Positions 43,614 through 52,058 of a DNA stretch of 64,000 bases are shown piece by piece. Positions within the stretch are counted from its first letter, which is position 1; each line of letters starts with the position of its first letter. Source of the stretch: SCTM01 sp965279655 (GTDB lineage: Bacteria > Pseudomonadota > Alphaproteobacteria > Rhodospirillales > Rhodospirillaceae); the NCBI GenBank assembly GCA_965279655.1, contig OZ257255.1, forward strand, positions 1,984,001-2,048,000, given 5' to 3'. The notes beneath the pieces are model-generated. The model made no database searches. It was not told the origin of the DNA and worked only from the letters and a program-made list of their open reading frames with translations. The translations under genes and the position numbers were made by a program.

Positions 43614-44816
43614 TCATCGTGGAATTTGGTTGAATGGAATTCCTTTGTCCGGCCGGTAGTCCTGCGGCAATCCGAGGATCCGCTCAGCAATTGTATTGAG
43701 CAGCATTTCGTCCGCCCCGCCGGCAATACGACCGGTTGGCGCTGCGAGCCAAGAGACGGTCCAATTCTCCTGGCTGAATGCGTTGTGATGATAGCGGATA
43801 CTTGACATTCCCTGCATGTCCATCGCGAATTCCGACAATCGCTGCCGCGACCGCACTGAAACAAGCTTGTGGATGGCGCCCTCGGGACCGGGCCGCATTC
43901 CGGAGGCAAGCGCCAGAAGGGCGCGTTTATGAATGGATTCTAGGGCCGACCGCATCGCGTACGCGCGCGCAATTTCACGCCGCACGCGGCCATCCTCAAT
44001 TGCGGCTCTACCACCCAGCTTCACCTCCTCAGCCTGTGAAATCAAAAGAGAGAGATGCGGACCGAAGCCCGCGGGATCTGTTGCCGAATAGCGTTCGATG
44101 ACCAGCGTTTCCAGGGCAACCCCAAAGCCACCACCAACTGGTCCCAGGCGCTGGATATCGGCAATACGGACATCATCAAAGAATACCTCATTGACATCAT
44201 GTTCCCCGTGCATGAGGCGCACTGGGCGAACCGTGATGCCTGGCTGCTTCATGTCGAGCCAGAAGAACGTAATTCCTCGATGCTTCGGGACCGTTGGGTC
44301 AGTACGCGCAAGGATAATCCCATAGTCCGCTTTATGAGCCCAGCTGGTCCACAACTTCTGACCGTTCAGAACCCAGCCATCGCCATCGCGCACCGCACGC
44401 AACTGAAGGCCAGCGAGATCAGACCCTGCGCTGGGTTCGGAGAATAGCTGACACCAGATGGCATCACCGCGGAGGGCAGCCTTGGCGACTTCGTTTCTAA
44501 TCTCCTCCGGTGCGTAACGCAGCATGATGGGTACAGGCATCCCCATGGTGATCGCAAAGTAATTGCTGGGGAATCCGAACCGCGCTTCCTCTTGCTCGAA
44601 GATCAATTTCTCGAGAGGACTAAGACCCTGCCCCCCGTGTTCCTTCGAGAGAGTTATGCCCGCGTAACCCGCATCGAATTTGGCCCGCTGCCAACGGCGG
44701 CCGAGCGCAATATCCTCGTCCTCCGTAAGATGCCGGCGCGCCTCCCGACCAAAATTAGATGCCTGGCTGGTAAGCCAGCGATGCGCATCTTCCCTATAAG
44801 CAATCATATCTGTCAT
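43614..44816 (-). CDS. Acyl-CoA dehydrogenase, large (catalytic) subunit
   Basis: A 400-residue FadE-type protein. ATG 44816 overlaps the stop of the upstream small-subunit gene by ATGA; the frame upstream (to 44933) is discarded. Family marks: WCQLFSEPSAGSDLAGL for FAD/substrate binding, NGQKLWTS, and GGADEMLLNTIAERILGLP at the C-terminus. Glu241 (LVIERYSA) aligns with the base of isovaleryl-CoA dehydrogenase. The partner lacks it, as in heteromeric alpha2beta2 dehydrogenases of steroid degraders. It desaturates an acyl-CoA at C2-C3 with FAD, passing electrons to ETF. Confidence 0.9.
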   Translation of the reverse strand: MTDMIAYREDAHRWLTSQASNFGREARRHLTEDEDIALGRRWQRAKFDAGYAGITLSKEHGGQGLSPLEKLIFEQEEARFGFPSNYFAITMGMPVPIMLRYAPEEIRNEVAKAALRGDAIWCQLFSEPSAGSDLAGLQLRAVRDGDGWVLNGQKLWTSWAHKADYGIILARTDPTVPKHRGITFFWLDMKQPGITVRPVRLMHGEHDVNEVFFDDVRIADIQRLGPVGGGFGVALETLVIERYSATDPAGFGPHLSLLISQAEEVKLGGRAAIEDGRVRREIARAYAMRSALESIHKRALLALASGMRPGPEGAIHKLVSVRSRQRLSEFAMDMQGMSSIRYHHNAFSQENWTVSWLAAPTGRIAGGADEMLLNTIAERILGLPQDYRPDKGIPFNQIPR

Positions 44817-45916
44817 GAGGCGCTCGCGCTGCGCAGGTTGGAAACTAGCTCGTCCTCCCAGAACAACAGCGATCCGTGTTCCAGTGCTAAAGTTCGCGCG
44901 CGGCGAAGATGCAAATGCAGATCCGCCTCCCATGTCACCCCGATTCCGCCATGAAGCTGTACAGCATCCCGGGCTACGGTGTCGTAAGCTTCGGTGGCAC
45001 TAATCCGCGCAGCCGCCGCTGCACGTGCAAACCCGGGGCTGCCGGCCGCCGCGGCGGCGGTCATGGCATTGGCACGGGCCATCTCGATGAGAATGTACGC
45101 TTCGGCAAGACGATGCTTGACTGCTTGAAACACTCCGATCCTTTGGCCAAATGCCATACGTTGATTGGCAAAGTCGCGGGTCATTTCGAGTAGAACCTGA
45201 GCACCGCCGACTTGCTCGTGCGCGGTCAGCACCGCCTGGAGGCGAGTAATATGCAACGCCGCATCAAGGCCATTTGGAGTCGCGAGCTTGATCGCCGGAG
45301 CTCCATCGAACACCAGATCTGCGCTACACCTGCTGTTGTCGAAGGTATCGAGTAAGGTTCGGGTGACCCTAGCCACCCCCAGTTCGACCAACGCAATCGT
45401 GACTTCGCCTTGCACGTCGGTAGCATGAACCGCCGCAATCTGAGCCCCGCCCGCACCAGGCACAGCTGGCTTTGTGCCGTGCAGTCGACCGTCGGCCAAT
45501 ACCAATGAAGGTTTAGGCGGAAGTGCGCTGCCTGCCTCTGCGAAGGCAATTGCACCAATGACGTCCCCGGAGGCAAGCTGCGGCAACCATTTGGACTTCT
45601 GATCAGCTGTGCCCCATCGCAGAATGGCCTCAGATAATCCAAACGACGTTCCCAGGAACGGAGCGCCAATCGCCACCCGCCCACAAGCGTCAGCGATCAA
45701 ACCAAGTTCAATGAGGCCGAGTCCTGAACCTCCATACTCCTCGGGGAGGGTAATGCCGGTCCAGCCTTGGGACTGACAAAGTCCCCAGAATGATTGGTCC
45801 CAATCGCCCTTTTGTTCGAGAAGCACCCTGAGCCGATGCGCGGAATAGGCTGCCTTCAGAACACGAGCTGCCTGCTCGCCAATCTGTGTTTGGGTCTCAT
45901 CATAAAAAAAGGACAC
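44813..45916 (-). CDS. Acyl-CoA dehydrogenase, small subunit
   Basis: A 367-residue acyl-CoA dehydrogenase-like protein. GTG start with GGAGG 7 bases upstream. It has LPEEYGGSGLGLIELGLI, QRMAFGQRIGVFQAVKH and LHGGIGVTWEADLHLHLRRA near the end, typical of the ChsE-type partner subunit. By counting from the AFG motif, the base position has Gln (RLQAVL), and the C-terminal MCAD-type Glu is His. It should therefore be non-catalytic and work only with the large subunit encoded 4 bases overlapping downstream. Confidence 0.9.
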   Translation of the reverse strand: MSFFYDETQTQIGEQAARVLKAAYSAHRLRVLLEQKGDWDQSFWGLCQSQGWTGITLPEEYGGSGLGLIELGLIADACGRVAIGAPFLGTSFGLSEAILRWGTADQKSKWLPQLASGDVIGAIAFAEAGSALPPKPSLVLADGRLHGTKPAVPGAGGAQIAAVHATDVQGEVTIALVELGVARVTRTLLDTFDNSRCSADLVFDGAPAIKLATPNGLDAALHITRLQAVLTAHEQVGGAQVLLEMTRDFANQRMAFGQRIGVFQAVKHRLAEAYILIEMARANAMTAAAAAGSPGFARAAAAARISATEAYDTVARDAVQLHGGIGVTWEADLHLHLRRARTLALEHGSLLFWEDELVSNLRSASAS

Positions 45917-45932
45917 GCCATTCCTCCGGCGG

Positions 45933-46751
45933 TCAACGTTTCCGCGGCAGAAGTTCGGCGAGCTTGATTTTCCCGACGGAAACGGCGCCGGAAAATCCGC
46001 CGTCGACTGGCAGACTTACGCCATTGATGTAACTTGCCGCGCCGCTATTTACAAACAGCAGCGGATACGCCTGTTCTTCAGGTGTCGAACGGCGCTTGGA
46101 CGGGAGTGTAAAGACATCGATGACGGCGGTGCCAGCCGCCTTCTCGAAGTCCGGCATCATCGGCGTCGCGGTAGGTCCAGGACAGATGCAATTGACACGG
46201 ATGCCCTTCGTGATCAGCTCCGCGGCCTGCATCATCGTCCAAACAATTATCGCCTCTTTAGAGAAGACGTACCCCTCCTTGACGACGTCAGGATGGTCTT
46301 CTACCCATTTTGCCGCCGTATCAAATCCAGTGTTGCTGAGGAATTCCTGCGTCGTCGCAAGGCGTCCCATAAAATTGAGGCCCGCATTCGAAGCAATAGT
46401 CGCAATCGCGCCGTTTGTTCTCATTCTGGGGAGCCACTGTTCTGTCCAGTAGCGCATGCCAATGAAATTAACTTTCATGACGTCGAGCGCAGGAAACGTT
46501 TGTGGAAGCCCAGCACAATTAAAAAGCGCGTCGATCTCGCCGCCGATGGCCTTTACGGCCGATTCAATCGACCGCGGATCCTTTAGGTCCACCTGATGAA
46601 ATGATGCGAGCTTCGCAGTCGAGGGCTTGATATCGACACCGTGAACCTCCGCCCCCATGCGCACAAGCTCCCGGGCGGCAGCCTCACCCATGCCCGAAAA
46701 GCATCCTGTAATGGCAACACGCTTTCCTGCGTAGGACCAGACATCTGACAT
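45933..46751 (-). CDS. SDR, 3-alpha-hydroxysteroid dehydrogenase-like
   Basis: A 272-residue SDR with a shortened central part like HsdA (3-alpha-hydroxysteroid dehydrogenase/carbonyl reductase): TGCFSGMGEAAA (residues 14-25), direct link from DIKPS to a VDLKDP strand, NCAG, a long insertion around residues 130-155 (FLSNTGFDTAAKWVEDHP) and GYVFSKEA as active site (Tyr, Lys). It is preceded by the enoyl-CoA hydratase gene and followed by the small dehydrogenase subunit, 16 bases away. Oxidation of a cyclic secondary alcohol is the best guess. Confidence 0.86.
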   Translation of the reverse strand: MSDVWSYAGKRVAITGCFSGMGEAAARELVRMGAEVHGVDIKPSTAKLASFHQVDLKDPRSIESAVKAIGGEIDALFNCAGLPQTFPALDVMKVNFIGMRYWTEQWLPRMRTNGAIATIASNAGLNFMGRLATTQEFLSNTGFDTAAKWVEDHPDVVKEGYVFSKEAIIVWTMMQAAELITKGIRVNCICPGPTATPMMPDFEKAAGTAVIDVFTLPSKRRSTPEEQAYPLLFVNSGAASYINGVSLPVDGGFSGAVSVGKIKLAELLPRKR

Positions 46752-46863
46752 GGCGCACTCTCGCTTGAAGAATATCTCCTGCTATACGGCTTCTTCAGGA
46801 AACTCTCCAGGCCCGCAAGCTCCGCAGATGCGATACTTACGAATGGCCGTCAGCTTCAGACTC

Positions 46864-47655
46864 TTATTGACCGGTGAAATTGGGCGTCCGCTTTTCCTTT
46901 AGAGCCGATACACCTTCCTTTGAATCCGCCGAAGCACTGACTTGCGCGCCATAGTCGAGCTCCGCGCGAAGCGCATCGCGCCAAGTCAGCACACCCTCCG
47001 CATAGGCTGCTTTAATGTACGCAATGGGCAGCGGAGCCGCGGAGGCAAGTTCTTCCGCTAACATCAACGCTGTTTCCCGGGCAGAACTCTCAGCCAGCTG
47101 GTCGACAATACCAAGTGTATGAGCCTCTTCGCCGCCGATTGCTTTTGGCAGCATCAATAGTCGTTTAGCATTCGCCAATCCCACGCGCTGAGGCAGCGTA
47201 TAGAGCATGCCCATATCCGGCAGCAGCCCGATCTTCGTAAATGCAGTACCAAAACGTGCCGATCGTGTTGCGATAACGAAGTCGCAGGCAACCGCAATGG
47301 CCATTCCGCCTCCGAACGCGTCACCTTCAACCGCAGCAATGATGGGTTTCGGCGCTCCAATTATTGCCTCAATTAGAAGGTCCACCTCTTTGGTATTTTC
47401 ACGCGTTTGAATTACGGTCCGAGGCACCGCACCCGGCACGCGCATACGGGAGACATCGGCGCCAGCGCAAAAATGACCGTCAGCACCTGTCAACACGATT
47501 ACCCGGCACACAGGGGTCTTGTTGAGCGATACGATGGCACCCGTCAGCTCTCTTCTCATCTCCGGCGTGAAAGCGTTCCGCTTCTTTTCGTTCCGTAAAG
47601 TAATCACGGATACAGCGGCGATGTGTTCTAGTTCAATGCCCTCAGAAGTGTTCAT
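46864..47655 (-). CDS. Crotonase-family protein, PaaG-like isomerase candidate
   Basis: A 263-residue crotonase. The oxyanion-hole segment HFCAGADVSRM and AVEGDAFGGGMAIAVACDFVIA are present. The two hydratase glutamates are missing: the GGxxE position is Ala and the second is not acidic (GTAFTKIGLLPDMG). The LLPDMG aspartate matches the acid of PaaG-type enoyl-CoA isomerases. Hence isomerisation of a double bond or another reaction is more likely than hydration. It lies 112 bases upstream of the SDR and 21 bases after the Nudix gene. Confidence 0.9.
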   Translation of the reverse strand: MNTSEGIELEHIAAVSVITLRNEKKRNAFTPEMRRELTGAIVSLNKTPVCRVIVLTGADGHFCAGADVSRMRVPGAVPRTVIQTRENTKEVDLLIEAIIGAPKPIIAAVEGDAFGGGMAIAVACDFVIATRSARFGTAFTKIGLLPDMGMLYTLPQRVGLANAKRLLMLPKAIGGEEAHTLGIVDQLAESSARETALMLAEELASAAPLPIAYIKAAYAEGVLTWRDALRAELDYGAQVSASADSKEGVSALKEKRTPNFTGQ

Positions 47656-47676
47656 CAGCGCCTTCCCGTAAGATAA

Positions 47677-48414
47677 TCAAACTACAATTGGCTCTTCACA
47701 AACGGCGTATCCCGCGTTCTGCGGGATTACGTTGTAAGTCACCCCATCCCGTTCTTGCTTCGTTGGCAAAATGGCTATGGGCGGCACCGCCGCGGCGGCT
47801 CGATACGCCTCTGCTATCGTTTGGCTTTCAGCCAGCCGTCGGAGATTACACCGCGTTGGGAATACAATTTTATGCTGCCCCAATGCTTCCTTCATCAATG
47901 CATCGCTTGGCGTCATCCACTCCGCGGCAACAGTCTCAGAGCCATCGCAGATAGCCTCGCCCGCCTCGATTGTACCAAGATAGAAATGTGTGTCGAATCG
48001 CTCCTTGCCCGATAGGGGGGTAATCCATCGCGCGAAGGGAACCATCTTATCGAGAGGAAGTGCTCTTTCCGCCTGTCTTACAAGGGCTTGAAACGTATCC
48101 TGACGGGGAATTGAAGGCGGTAAGAATGGCAGCAGGCCTGTTTCTTCGAAAACCTCTCTCCACCCAGCAATTCGTAACGCGCGTTCTACTGGAGTAAGGC
48201 CGTCCGCTCCGGATACCCTGTGGGACCATCCGCGGTCCCAATCTTCCCGCGAGACCTTTCCACCTGGAAAGACGAGAGCCGATGCAAAATTCCTGGTGGC
48301 TCCCCGCTTCACCATCAGCACTTCTAACTTCGGACTTTCCCGAAGAAGAAGGACAGTTGCCGCTGGAACCGGCGTGCATACATCCGCTTCGAGCGGAGTT
48401 GGCCCAAGACTCAA
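47677..48414 (-). CDS. Nudix hydrolase, NUDT19/RP2-like
   Basis: A 245-residue Nudix protein. The box GGKVS...GLTPVERALRIAGWREVFEETGLL has an insert of about 20 residues between the GG and the REVxEExG, as in NUDT19 and related CoA diphosphatases. REVFEETGL holds the Mg-binding glutamates. TTG start with GGAGAG upstream. It probably hydrolyses CoA esters or CoA to 3',5'-ADP and phosphopantetheine, controlling CoA pools in an acyl-CoA operon; this is inference from family and context. It lies between an aldehyde dehydrogenase and a crotonase gene. Confidence 0.85.
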   Translation of the reverse strand: MSLGPTPLEADVCTPVPAATVLLLRESPKLEVLMVKRGATRNFASALVFPGGKVSREDWDRGWSHRVSGADGLTPVERALRIAGWREVFEETGLLPFLPPSIPRQDTFQALVRQAERALPLDKMVPFARWITPLSGKERFDTHFYLGTIEAGEAICDGSETVAAEWMTPSDALMKEALGQHKIVFPTRCNLRRLAESQTIAEAYRAAAAVPPIAILPTKQERDGVTYNVIPQNAGYAVCEEPIVV

Positions 48415-48456
48415 GGCGCACTTCTCTCCGACCGAAAACTAGCGAGGCCTACACGA

Positions 48457-49932
48457 TCACGCCGCATGGAATGAAATTGCCTTCATATAAGTATATTCGT
48501 TCAAACCCTCGTGGCTGTACTCGCGGCCATAGCCCGAACGTTTGATGCCCCCGAACGGCGCATGACTGCTCATGGTCCCACTACCGCCATTGATAGAGAC
48601 GCCGCCAGTTCGTATTTTAAGGGCCATCTCGTAGGCGCGGCCGGCGTCAGCGGAGAAGATGGCCCCATTAAGTCCAAAATTGGAATCGTTCGCCATCGCG
48701 ATCGCCTCGTCGTCGGTGTCATATCCAATTACAACGCCTACTGGACCGAAGACTTCCTCTTGCGCGATTCGGAAGCTATTCTTGACGTCGTCAAATAGCG
48801 TTGGTTCGTAGAAATAACCCCGGTCCAGGCCCGCAGGGCGCCTGCCTCCCGTGACCAAACCCGCCCCTTCGCTTAGGGCAATATCGACGTACATTTCCGT
48901 TCTCGCCCGTTGCGATTCCCGGATGAGAGGGCCCATCGTAGAAGACTTATCTCTTGGATTTCCGATCTTAATCGCCGCAGCGAGTCCCTTCAAAGTCTCT
49001 ACGTATTTCGCTCTAATTGAGTTGTGAACGATATGGCGCGTCAAAAGCGCGCACCCCTGACCGGCATGCATTGTAAAGCCACCGAGACCCGAACGGGCCG
49101 CGCGTTGCAAATCGCCGTCCGGGCGGAGAATTAGCGCAGACTTTCCACCTAGCTCCAGCAGAACACGCTTCAGCGTCGGGGCGCCTTGCGCCTGAATCGC
49201 AGCTCCCACAATGTCCGAGCCCGTGAAGCTGATCAAATCAACCCGCTTGTCGGTGGTAATTATTTCGCCGACTTCTTTACTACCCGTAATGATGTTCAGA
49301 ACGCCTGGAGGCAATCCAACTTCATCTGCGATATCGCCAAGAATCAGTGCCTCGAACGGGGTGAAAGGTGACGGCTTCAGCACCACACTGCAGCCGACAG
49401 CGAGTGCCGGAAAGACTTTCGAGACATTCAGAAAGAATGGGAAATTAAAAGGTGTGATAGCCGCTACGACGCCTACTGGCTCTCGTACGACGACCCCTGT
49501 CCCAAGCATTTTTGTCCCATCAGGTTGAGGCGTAATCTCGTTCATCAATGGGGTGACGGCGGGCCGTGTACAAATGTCGATAAAATACTGGGCGTGCTTC
49601 ATAGGAATGCCAAATTGCATGAAGCGTGCCAGCTGCTGGGTCGATCCAGCTTCATCAACAATCAACGCGACGATCTCTTCCGTTCTGGCAATTATCGCAT
49701 TGTGAAACTGCTGAAGCTTCTGCGCGCGCTCACGAGCTGACAGGCGGGGCCACGGCCCATTGTCAAAGGCCTCGCGTGCAGCTGAGATCGCCATCTCAGC
49801 TTCGCCAATCCCTGCAACCGGAGCATGGCCGATTATCTCTTCTGTCGCTGGATTGACGACGGGCTCGGTTGCACCACCCGCCACAGGAGTCCATTTTCCA
49901 TCGATGTATAGTGCCTTACGATAGTCGGTCAC
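48457..49932 (-). CDS. Aldehyde dehydrogenase (NAD-dependent)
   Basis: A 491-residue ALDH with the usual signatures: FNFPFFLNVSKVFPALAVG, SFTGSDIVG, the Glu in LLELGGKSALI, the nucleophile Cys in GQGCALLTR, and KEVGEIITTDKR region; C-terminal AIFSADAGRAYEMA and FGGIKRSGYGREYS. GTG start with GGAG 7 bases upstream. It oxidises an aldehyde to an acid (or acyl-CoA). It is followed by the Nudix gene and preceded by the crotonase gene, all in one minus-strand run. Confidence 0.94.
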   Translation of the reverse strand: MTDYRKALYIDGKWTPVAGGATEPVVNPATEEIIGHAPVAGIGEAEMAISAAREAFDNGPWPRLSARERAQKLQQFHNAIIARTEEIVALIVDEAGSTQQLARFMQFGIPMKHAQYFIDICTRPAVTPLMNEITPQPDGTKMLGTGVVVREPVGVVAAITPFNFPFFLNVSKVFPALAVGCSVVLKPSPFTPFEALILGDIADEVGLPPGVLNIITGSKEVGEIITTDKRVDLISFTGSDIVGAAIQAQGAPTLKRVLLELGGKSALILRPDGDLQRAARSGLGGFTMHAGQGCALLTRHIVHNSIRAKYVETLKGLAAAIKIGNPRDKSSTMGPLIRESQRARTEMYVDIALSEGAGLVTGGRRPAGLDRGYFYEPTLFDDVKNSFRIAQEEVFGPVGVVIGYDTDDEAIAMANDSNFGLNGAIFSADAGRAYEMALKIRTGGVSINGGSGTMSSHAPFGGIKRSGYGREYSHEGLNEYTYMKAISFHAA

Positions 49933-49998
49933 ACCAATTCTCCGATCGTTATCCTTTGACTCTCCAAGCGTTCGGCCTTCTTCGCCCGCGCGTGACGA

Positions 49999-50784
49999 TC
50001 AGCGTCCCTTCCAATTCGGCCTACGCTTCTCTGCAAACGCACGAGGGCCCTCCTTAACGTCTTCAGAACTCCGCATTGCCATCATCGCAGCATAACCAAA
50101 CTGCCTCTCTATCGCGTCACGTAACGAAGGCTCGTCAAAGGCAGTGAGAACCGCATTCTTAGAAGCCCGGACTGCTAGCGGGCTACACTCCGCGATTTGA
50201 GACGCCCAAAGCTTGGCGGCCGCTAGCAATTCTTCAGGCTTTGTCACTTGGTTAACGAAGCCCAGAGCTAATCCTTCCGCCGCCGTCACTTGCCGCCCAG
50301 TCAGGATCAAACTCATCGCGCGCTTGAGTCCGATTTCCCGCGGGAGGCGCTGCAACCCTCCAGCTAAAGCCGCCAGCCCGACACGTACTTCCGGTAATGC
50401 AAAGCGGGCCGTTTCAGACGCCACCACGATGTCACAGGCTAACGCGATCTCAAATCCGCCGCCCATAGCCACTCCGTTTACAGCAGCGATAATCGGTTTG
50501 GTCATATTGAACCGCTTTGTCAGACCCGCAAATCCTGTCTCTGGCACCGAATTGTCCCCGCCGCTTGCCGACGTCTTTAGGTCGGCTCCTGCGCAAAATG
50601 CCCGTTCGCCAGCGCCGGTTACGATCGCGACCCATTGCGTATCATCCGCCTCGAACGCGTCGAAAACCTGAGCCAGTTCACGGTGCGCCGGGCCTGAGAG
50701 CGCATTCATCGCCGAGGGACGATTGATGGTAACGATCGTTACTGGACCGTCGCGGTCTACCTGGGAGTATTCCAATTCCATCAT
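49999..50784 (-). CDS. Enoyl-CoA hydratase
   Basis: A 261-residue crotonase with both catalytic glutamates in place: GGGFEIALACD and ALPEVRVGLAALAGGLQRLP. The oxyanion hole is in RAFCAGADLKTS. It therefore fits a true hydratase adding water to 2-enoyl-CoA. ATG 50784 has AGGAG upstream and follows the stop of the upstream crotonase-like gene by 8 bases; the frame also opens at a GTG, 50790. It is 66 bases upstream of the aldehyde dehydrogenase gene. Confidence 0.93.
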   Translation of the reverse strand: MMELEYSQVDRDGPVTIVTINRPSAMNALSGPAHRELAQVFDAFEADDTQWVAIVTGAGERAFCAGADLKTSASGGDNSVPETGFAGLTKRFNMTKPIIAAVNGVAMGGGFEIALACDIVVASETARFALPEVRVGLAALAGGLQRLPREIGLKRAMSLILTGRQVTAAEGLALGFVNQVTKPEELLAAAKLWASQIAECSPLAVRASKNAVLTAFDEPSLRDAIERQFGYAAMMAMRSSEDVKEGPRAFAEKRRPNWKGR

Positions 50785-50792
50785 GTGCACTC

Positions 50793-51608
50793 CTAGCGAA
50801 CCGTGAACGTTTTCGTTTGGGACATGATCGTCTTTCGATCAACCTGCGCAATTCCCGGAGAGTTTCCGATCTGGGTGTAGCTCAATGCGTGCCGTAGCGC
50901 CGGCGTACGGGTAAGATCGAGTGATTCCCAGATTGCGCGCACCGTACCCTGCGTTGCGATGGTCGGCTTCGCAGCAATTGTCGCCGCCAGTGCGTGCGCA
51001 CGCGGCCACAGTTCCTCGAGTGAGGTGATCTCTGTAACGAGCCCTATGCGCAACGCCGTCTGGGCACCAATGCGCTCATCATTACCTAATAAGGCCATGC
51101 GAAGCACATCGCCTAAAGGCATACGGTATGTCATGCAGATTGGTTCGACCGCTGCGGTCATGCCGTAGGTTACATGCGGATCAAAAAACGCAGCGTCCTC
51201 GGAACAGATAATGATATCCGCCTCACCCAGCCAATAAAACGCACCACCAGCGGCTAGCCCATGCACTGCCGCGATCACCGGCTTCCAACAGCGGTTGGAT
51301 TTTGGCCCGAGACTTTCCCCCGGATCTACCGCATGCCACGGATTGTCGTGGGCACTCCGCGTCACGTTTCCGCCGGCCTTCACGTCGAAGCCCGTCGAGA
51401 ATGCTCGTCCGGGCGCAGCGCGTAGGACAATTGCGTGGATGGACGCTTCGTGCGCGGCGAATTCCCAAAAGCAACGGAACTCATCCATCATCGTCCTATT
51501 GAAGCTGTTCATAACCGAGGGACGATTAATTTGGACCGTGGCGACATGATCGTCGCCAATGTCGACGAGGATCGTTTCGTACTTCTTTGCATTTTGGTTC
51601 ACGTTCAC
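50793..51608 (-). CDS. Crotonase-family protein without hydratase glutamates
   Basis: A 271-residue crotonase from the GTG at 51608 (TGAGG just upstream); the open frame runs back to 51791 but the added 61 residues look random and basic. It has ATVQINRPSVMNSFNRTM, RAFSTGFDVKAG and HGLAAGGAFYWLGEADIIIC. The first glutamate position is hydrophobic/aromatic and the second lies in FFDPHVTYGM, where His is found. The FFDPHV.YG clade is known in acyl-CoA gene clusters but its reaction is unclear. First gene of the operon. Confidence 0.86.
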   Translation of the reverse strand: MNVNQNAKKYETILVDIGDDHVATVQINRPSVMNSFNRTMMDEFRCFWEFAAHEASIHAIVLRAAPGRAFSTGFDVKAGGNVTRSAHDNPWHAVDPGESLGPKSNRCWKPVIAAVHGLAAGGAFYWLGEADIIICSEDAAFFDPHVTYGMTAAVEPICMTYRMPLGDVLRMALLGNDERIGAQTALRIGLVTEITSLEELWPRAHALAATIAAKPTIATQGTVRAIWESLDLTRTPALRHALSYTQIGNSPGIAQVDRKTIMSQTKTFTVR

Positions 51609-52058
51609 CTCATTGCAGCGTGTGCACTTGCTGTAGTTGGGCCGGCGGTAACCGTCATGATCGACCATGGAATTATCACCGGTCTCACAGAGGTCTGGGC
51701 AAAAAAGGCCCCTCAGGGGAAGCATTGGCGAGCGTTTGTTGTACCGGCGCGCGACAATATCGCGATCGCGATGTCTTGATTCGCTCGCCACCGTCCAAGA
51801 TTGTCGTGGCCGATCCGTATCAGGCCTAGAGTAGCGTTATCGAAAATAAGGCCGCGTACCGGCCGAAAGCCGAGTACGAATTGTCATCTATGGATCGCCC
51901 CAGCGATATGACGCCCCCACACCCTGCGTCACCCCGATTCGCTACTGACCTGCCATTGCGAGAACAGGGAGCCCCGTATAGTGATTGCCAGTCACAACCA
52001 GCATCGTCCCAATTTCCGATTCTTTCGTTGCGGAGCAATGCCCGCTAAAAGGCCCTGA
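51609..52058. other. Divergent regulatory gap between crotonase and dehydrogenase operons
   Basis: A 450-base non-coding stretch between the minus-strand beta-oxidation operon and the plus-strand dehydrogenase operon. It must contain promoters for both. Small open frames in it have no recognisable features. No palindrome longer than a few bases stands out. Confidence 0.5.

Noticed and set aside
44817..44933. N-terminal extension of the acyl-CoA dehydrogenase large subunit
   Set aside because: It overlaps the small-subunit gene; the ATGA overlap at 44813-44816 gives a normal start.
51609..51791. 61-residue N-terminal extension of the crotonase-like gene
   Set aside because: Composition is Arg/Cys-rich without similarity to crotonases; GTG starts at 51602-51608 follow a TGAGG and give the usual length.
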